This document shows positions 60,867 through 64,000 of a stretch of DNA of 64,000 bases, one piece after another; the stretch's first letter is position 1; each line of letters starts with the position of its first letter. The stretch covers positions 1 to 64,000 of the forward strand of contig NZ_JAGIZA010000011.1 of assembly GCF_017813365.1 (NCBI RefSeq), read 5' to 3'. A program made the translations under genes and the position numbers. Below the pieces are notes generated by a model. The model was not told the DNA's origin, did not search any database, and saw nothing but the letters and a program-made list of their open reading frames with translations. Source of the DNA: Roseomonas indoligenes (GTDB taxonomy: Bacteria > Pseudomonadota > Alphaproteobacteria > Acetobacterales > Acetobacteraceae).

Positions 60867-61862
60867 TCACAAGCCGGACTGAATGTTGCGGCTGCGGATC
60901 ACCTCGGCCCAGGTGGCTGTCTCCCGGCGGATGCGTGTGCCGAACTCGGCCAGGCCCTCGTCCGTTACGGTCAGGCCCTGGGCCTCCAGCGCGGTGCGGG
61001 TGGCGGGGGCGTGCAGCACGTTGCGGATGGCTTCATAGATCGCGGTCTGCGTGGCGCCCGGCACCGCCTTCGGCGCGAGAAGGCCGTACCAGGAGGTGAT
61101 GTCGAAGCCGCCCACGCCCAGTTCCTCCAACGTCGGGATTTCCGGCGCGGCGGGGGCGCGGGCGGCGGTGGTCAGGGCGAGGGCGCGCACCTGCCCGCCG
61201 CGGATGGCCGCCAGCGTTGCCGGCAGGTTGGTGAAGAGAAGCTGGACGTTGCCGGAGACAACGTCCGTCAGCGCCTGGCTGGAGCCGCGATAGGGGACAT
61301 GCAGCATCTTCATGTCCGTCTTCTGCGCCAGCAGCTCGCCCGCCAGGTGAAGCTGGCTGCCGACGCCGGGGGAGGCGTAGGTCAGGCCGTCGCGCTGGGT
61401 CTTCGCGAAGGCCACCAGCTCCGGGATCGTTCGCACAGGCAGGTCGTTGGCGCAGACGATGACGTTGGGCGCGGTGGCGAGGAGGCTGATGGGCGCGAAG
61501 TCCCGCGCCACGTCGAAGGTCAGGTCTCTCATCAGCGTGGGGTTGATGGTCAGGTTCCCCGCGGGCACCAGCAGCAGCGTGTTGCCGTCCGGCGCGGCGC
61601 GGCGCACGGCGTCGATCCCGATATTGCCCTGGGCGCCGGTGCGGTTGTCCACCACCGCGGTCTGGCTGCCTGCCGCCTGGATGCCCTGGGCGATCACGCG
61701 CGCCAGCACGTCCACCGGGCCGCCGGGGGTGAAGGGCGCGACGATCGTGACCGGGCGGGTGGGCCAGGCCTCGGCCGCGCGCGCGGTGCGGGAGAGGGTG
61801 AGGAGGCCAAGGCCGCCGAAGGCGAGGGCGCGGCGCCCGAGGGCGGGCTGGGTGGGGATCAT
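60867..61862 (-). CDS. Bug family substrate-binding protein
   Basis: Extracytoplasmic carboxylate-binding protein of 331 residues. The signal peptide ends near RTARAAEAWP (about residue 30). Family marks are WPTRPVTIVAPFTPGGPVDVLA, VDNRTGAQGNIG and HVPYRGSSQALTDVVSG. It lies downstream of the IclR gene at 61935 on the same strand. As with the other two Bug proteins here, no TctA/B membrane genes are nearby. Confidence 0.93.
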   Translation of the reverse strand: MIPTQPALGRRALAFGGLGLLTLSRTARAAEAWPTRPVTIVAPFTPGGPVDVLARVIAQGIQAAGSQTAVVDNRTGAQGNIGIDAVRRAAPDGNTLLLVPAGNLTINPTLMRDLTFDVARDFAPISLLATAPNVIVCANDLPVRTIPELVAFAKTQRDGLTYASPGVGSQLHLAGELLAQKTDMKMLHVPYRGSSQALTDVVSGNVQLLFTNLPATLAAIRGGQVRALALTTAARAPAAPEIPTLEELGVGGFDITSWYGLLAPKAVPGATQTAIYEAIRNVLHAPATRTALEAQGLTVTDEGLAEFGTRIRRETATWAEVIRSRNIQSGL

Positions 61863-61934
61863 GGGGACCTCATGGGGTGAAGGGGCGGGTGGCCTCGGGG
61901 CTCCGGCGGCAAGGATGGTGCCGGGAAAAGGGGT

Positions 61935-62750
61935 TCACGCACGGGCATCGGCGGGGCGGGAGCCGAGGGCGGCGGAGATGCGGGCGGCGGTGGCCACCAC
62001 CTCCCGCGCCAGGGGGCCGCGCAGCTCCTCCTCCGAGGTGAGGAGGGCGATGGTGGAGATGTTGATGGCCGCCACCGTGGCGCCCGCGACGTCGCGCACC
62101 GGGGCGGCGACGCTGGCGACGCCGGCCTCGTAGCCCGCCACATGCGCTGCAAAGCCGGCGGCGCGGTCGGCCTCGGCCTGGGCCAGCAGGGCGGGGATGG
62201 TGGTCGGGGTGCGGGGGCCGTGGGGTTCCAGCGCGATGCCGGCGTAGAGGTCCCGCAGTTCCGTGACGGACAGGGCGGAGAGGAGCACCCGGCCCATGCT
62301 GGTGGCGTGGGCCGGAAGCCGCGTGCCCACCTGCACCACGCTGGACAGCGAGCGGCGCGTGGGGAGCCGCGCGAGGTAGACGACCTCTCGCTCCTCCAGC
62401 ACGCCGAGATGGGCGGACCAGCCCGTGCGGTCGCGCAGCCCTTCCAGCTGCGGCCGCGCCACCTCCAGCAGGTCGCGGGAGGCGAGATAGCCGTAGCCCA
62501 GGCGCAGCACCTGTGGGCCCAGCGCGTAGGTGCGCGTGCCCGGGTCGTAGGTAAGGAAGCCGAGCTGGTCGAGCGTGTAGGCGATGCGGAACACGGCGGA
62601 GCGGGTCACGCCGACGGCCTGGCCCATTTCCGTCAGCGTCATGCGCCGGCGCTCCGGCGTGAAGGCGAGCATCACCTCCAGCCCGCGCTGGAGGCCGGGG
62701 ACGATGTAGCGGTCGTCCACCACCGCCTCGCCTTCGTCTCGTTTGCCCAT
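61935..62750 (-). CDS. IclR family transcriptional regulator
   Basis: Regulator of 271 residues. The winged helix includes LTEMGQAVGVTRSAVFRIAYTLDQLGFLTYDPGTRTYALG, and the effector domain has WSAHLGVLEEREVVYLARLPTRR and GRVLLSALSV. ATG 62750 is preferred over a TTG seven codons earlier. It is divergent from the bicupin gene, with 82 bp between, and probably controls both the bicupin and the Bug gene. It resembles the IclR at 55565 in layout but is a separate gene. Confidence 0.9.
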   Translation of the reverse strand: MGKRDEGEAVVDDRYIVPGLQRGLEVMLAFTPERRRMTLTEMGQAVGVTRSAVFRIAYTLDQLGFLTYDPGTRTYALGPQVLRLGYGYLASRDLLEVARPQLEGLRDRTGWSAHLGVLEEREVVYLARLPTRRSLSSVVQVGTRLPAHATSMGRVLLSALSVTELRDLYAGIALEPHGPRTPTTIPALLAQAEADRAAGFAAHVAGYEAGVASVAAPVRDVAGATVAAINISTIALLTSEEELRGPLAREVVATAARISAALGSRPADARA

Positions 62751-62832
62751 AAAACGTCGTCTATCATTCAAAACACACTGGGGCTAGTCCTGCCGGGCCG
62801 GCGATGGGCCGGCGAGTGCCGGAGAGCGCCGC

Positions 62833-63783
62833 ATGAACGTCCTCGCCCCCGTCCCCTCCTCGCTGGAGGCCGAGCTGCGCGCCCATGTCGGCCGCCACGT
62901 CGAGAAGACCTTCGATTGGGACGCCTTCCCCAGCAACCGCGGCTTCCCCGACCTGGAGCGGGCGCAGATGCGCTACATCGGCGCCGGCGGATCGCCGAAG
63001 GTGGGCGACACCTCCACGCTGAAGCCGGAGCACTTCACGGTCAGCCTCATCTACAAGCATGTCGGCAAGTACGCGGCCTGCCACGCGCACGAGATCGAGG
63101 AGAGCTTCCTGATTATCGACGGCGTGCTGACGGTGGGCTGGGAGAAAGACGGCGAGGTGGTCGAGGTGAAGCTCGGCCCGAAGGACATGATCCTCAACGC
63201 CCGCGACATCGGCCACGGCTTCCGCAACGACGGGATCGAGCCGGTGCTGATGTCTATCAGTGTCGATGTCGGCAAGCCGCTGCCGCCGCGCTACCTGTAC
63301 CACCCGAAGAACACGGCGCCGGCGCTGGCGCGGAGCTTCGGGGCGGAGCCGGGGAAGACCATCCCCTTCTCCGTCACGGGCGATCATCCGCTGCAGCAGC
63401 ACATGGCGCGCTACGTGATCCGCCACAGCGAGCAGCCGACGCTGTGGGACGCGGCGGGCTTCACGCGAAAGGTCTATGTCGGCCCCGGCGGCATCGAGAG
63501 CGACACCTGCCGCAAGGAGATGCTGGGCATCCCCGCGGGCGCCGGCGTGAAGCCCTATTCCCGCGACGTGGAGGACGCCTTCCTCGTTCTGGAGGGCAGC
63601 CTGACGGTGGGCTGGGAGGACGAGGCCGGGAACGGCGTGGAGGTGGAGCTGGGCCCGCGCGACCTGGTGATGAACCCGGCCGGGCGCCGCCACTGGTTCC
63701 GCAACAACAGCGCGGGGCCGGTGACGGTGTGGCAGGTGATCGGCACGGCCGAGCCGGAGACGGTGCGCTTCGAGGCGGCCTGA
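62833..63783 (+). CDS. Bicupin domain-containing protein
   Basis: Two-cupin protein of 316 residues. In the first cupin the metal ligands H84, H86 and E90 (CHAHEIEES) and H128 (DIGHGFRN) are complete. The second cupin keeps the fold (LVLEGSLTVGWEDEAG and VMNPAGRRHWFRNN) but has SRDVEDAF where the HxH is expected, so it probably binds no metal. Ring-cleaving or hydroxylating dioxygenases and sugar isomerases share the fold. The divergent IclR regulator and Bug gene imply an aromatic or carboxylate pathway. Confidence 0.87.
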   Translation: MNVLAPVPSSLEAELRAHVGRHVEKTFDWDAFPSNRGFPDLERAQMRYIGAGGSPKVGDTSTLKPEHFTVSLIYKHVGKYAACHAHEIEESFLIIDGVLTVGWEKDGEVVEVKLGPKDMILNARDIGHGFRNDGIEPVLMSISVDVGKPLPPRYLYHPKNTAPALARSFGAEPGKTIPFSVTGDHPLQQHMARYVIRHSEQPTLWDAAGFTRKVYVGPGGIESDTCRKEMLGIPAGAGVKPYSRDVEDAFLVLEGSLTVGWEDEAGNGVEVELGPRDLVMNPAGRRHWFRNNSAGPVTVWQVIGTAEPETVRFEAA

Positions 63784-63851
63784 GCATCGGGGGCCGGGGG
63801 GCTTCCCTCGGCCGTCCTGGAGTTTTCCGGTGGACAGGGGCAGATGGTGCC

Positions 63852-64000
63852 ATGCCCACCGATGATCCGCGGCGCCGCGCGCCGGCCGCCGCCCGCAACC
63901 GCGACCCCATCCTGGCCGTGCTGCGGGCGGTGCTGCCGCCGCGAGGGGTGGTGCTGGAGGTGGCCAGCGGCACCGGCGAGCACGCGCTGCACTTCGCGCA
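63852..64000 (+). CDS. DUF938-type SAM methyltransferase, cut by window end
   Basis: Only the first 49 residues are visible: MPTDDPRRRAPAAARNRDPI and then LEVASGTGEHALHFA, the SAM-binding motif I of the DUF938 family. The rest lies beyond the window. An ATG at 63852 is used; no clear ribosome site is seen. The substrate of this family is not known. Confidence 0.75.
   Translation, partial: MPTDDPRRRAPAAARNRDPILAVLRAVLPPRGVVLEVASGTGEHALHFA

Noticed and set aside
1-64000. CRISPR, tRNA, rRNA, insertion sequences, phage genes
   Set aside because: No regularly spaced direct repeats, cloverleaf, ribosomal-RNA core, transposase or integrase was recognised on either strand.

Overview
The window is GC-rich, protein-dense DNA with the gene content of a free-living alphaproteobacterium. 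I infer the Acetobacteraceae (a Roseomonas-like genome). The reasons are the very high GC, the three orphan Bug-type (tripartite tricarboxylate) binding proteins, several NMT1/THI5-like ABC transporters, and many Rieske oxygenase, GntR/FCD and IclR genes. This is an impression from gene content, not a phylogenetic result. I support 72 protein genes. I see no tRNA, rRNA, CRISPR array, insertion sequence or phage gene.

Layout. (1) 121-6551: an NMT1-like binding protein divergent from a TetR gene, followed by a permease, an epimerase-like protein, a GNAT, a DHDPS-family aldolase and the ABC ATPase. Two matching operator-like palindromes flank the TetR gene. (2) 6584-6830: copy 1 of an intergenic repeat. 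(3) 6833-15293: a class III aminotransferase divergent from a tightly coupled operon of a C45-type acyltransferase/peptidase, a complete oligopeptide ABC transporter and an unusual GntR regulator with two winged helices. (4) 15340-18696: mostly housekeeping genes (TadA, class I amidotransferase, RluB/RsuA-type pseudouridine synthase, RsmD, a small membrane protein). (5) 18809-23871: a 2-hydroxyacid dehydrogenase divergent from a GntR/FCD regulator, a two-subunit Rieske oxygenase and a Bug protein. (6) 23944-36158: mixed genes including RibF, a LOG protein, M20 peptidase, FAD monooxygenase, small secreted proteins, ExoD, a VWA protein, a YeeE/YedE transporter and PhnW. (7) 36208-39621: an EamA exporter, then a Bug protein and class II aldolase divergent from a MarR regulator. 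(8) 39672-43787: DUF3750, repeat copy 2, and an ABC ATPase-permease-cytosine deaminase operon with no binding protein. (9) 43927-47161: a desaturase, a hydroxyacid dehydrogenase and an LLM flavin monooxygenase.

(10) 47206-60674 is the most interesting region. It is a 13.5-kb minus-strand run of about 16 overlapping or nearly touching genes. From its 5' end it encodes an ABC importer, an SDR, an alpha/beta hydrolase, an IclR regulator, an extradiol-dioxygenase-like VOC protein, an SDR lacking the usual Tyr/Lys, a ThDP enzyme, an aldehyde dehydrogenase, a VanB-type reductase, two very small conserved-looking proteins, a VanA-type Rieske oxygenase, a RidA protein and an unknown protein. Read together this looks like an uptake, oxygenation, ring-cleavage, hydrolysis, decarboxylation and oxidation route for an aromatic or heterocyclic acid. 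The substrate cannot be named from sequence alone. (11) 60867-64000: a third Bug protein, a second IclR regulator, a bicupin divergent from it, and a DUF938-type methyltransferase cut by the window end.

How it works together: most transcription units pair an uptake protein or transporter with one or two catabolic enzymes and a local regulator (TetR, GntR, MarR or IclR). Operator-like palindromes lie in several of the divergent gaps. The window reads as a set of independent scavenging modules for small organic acids and aromatics.
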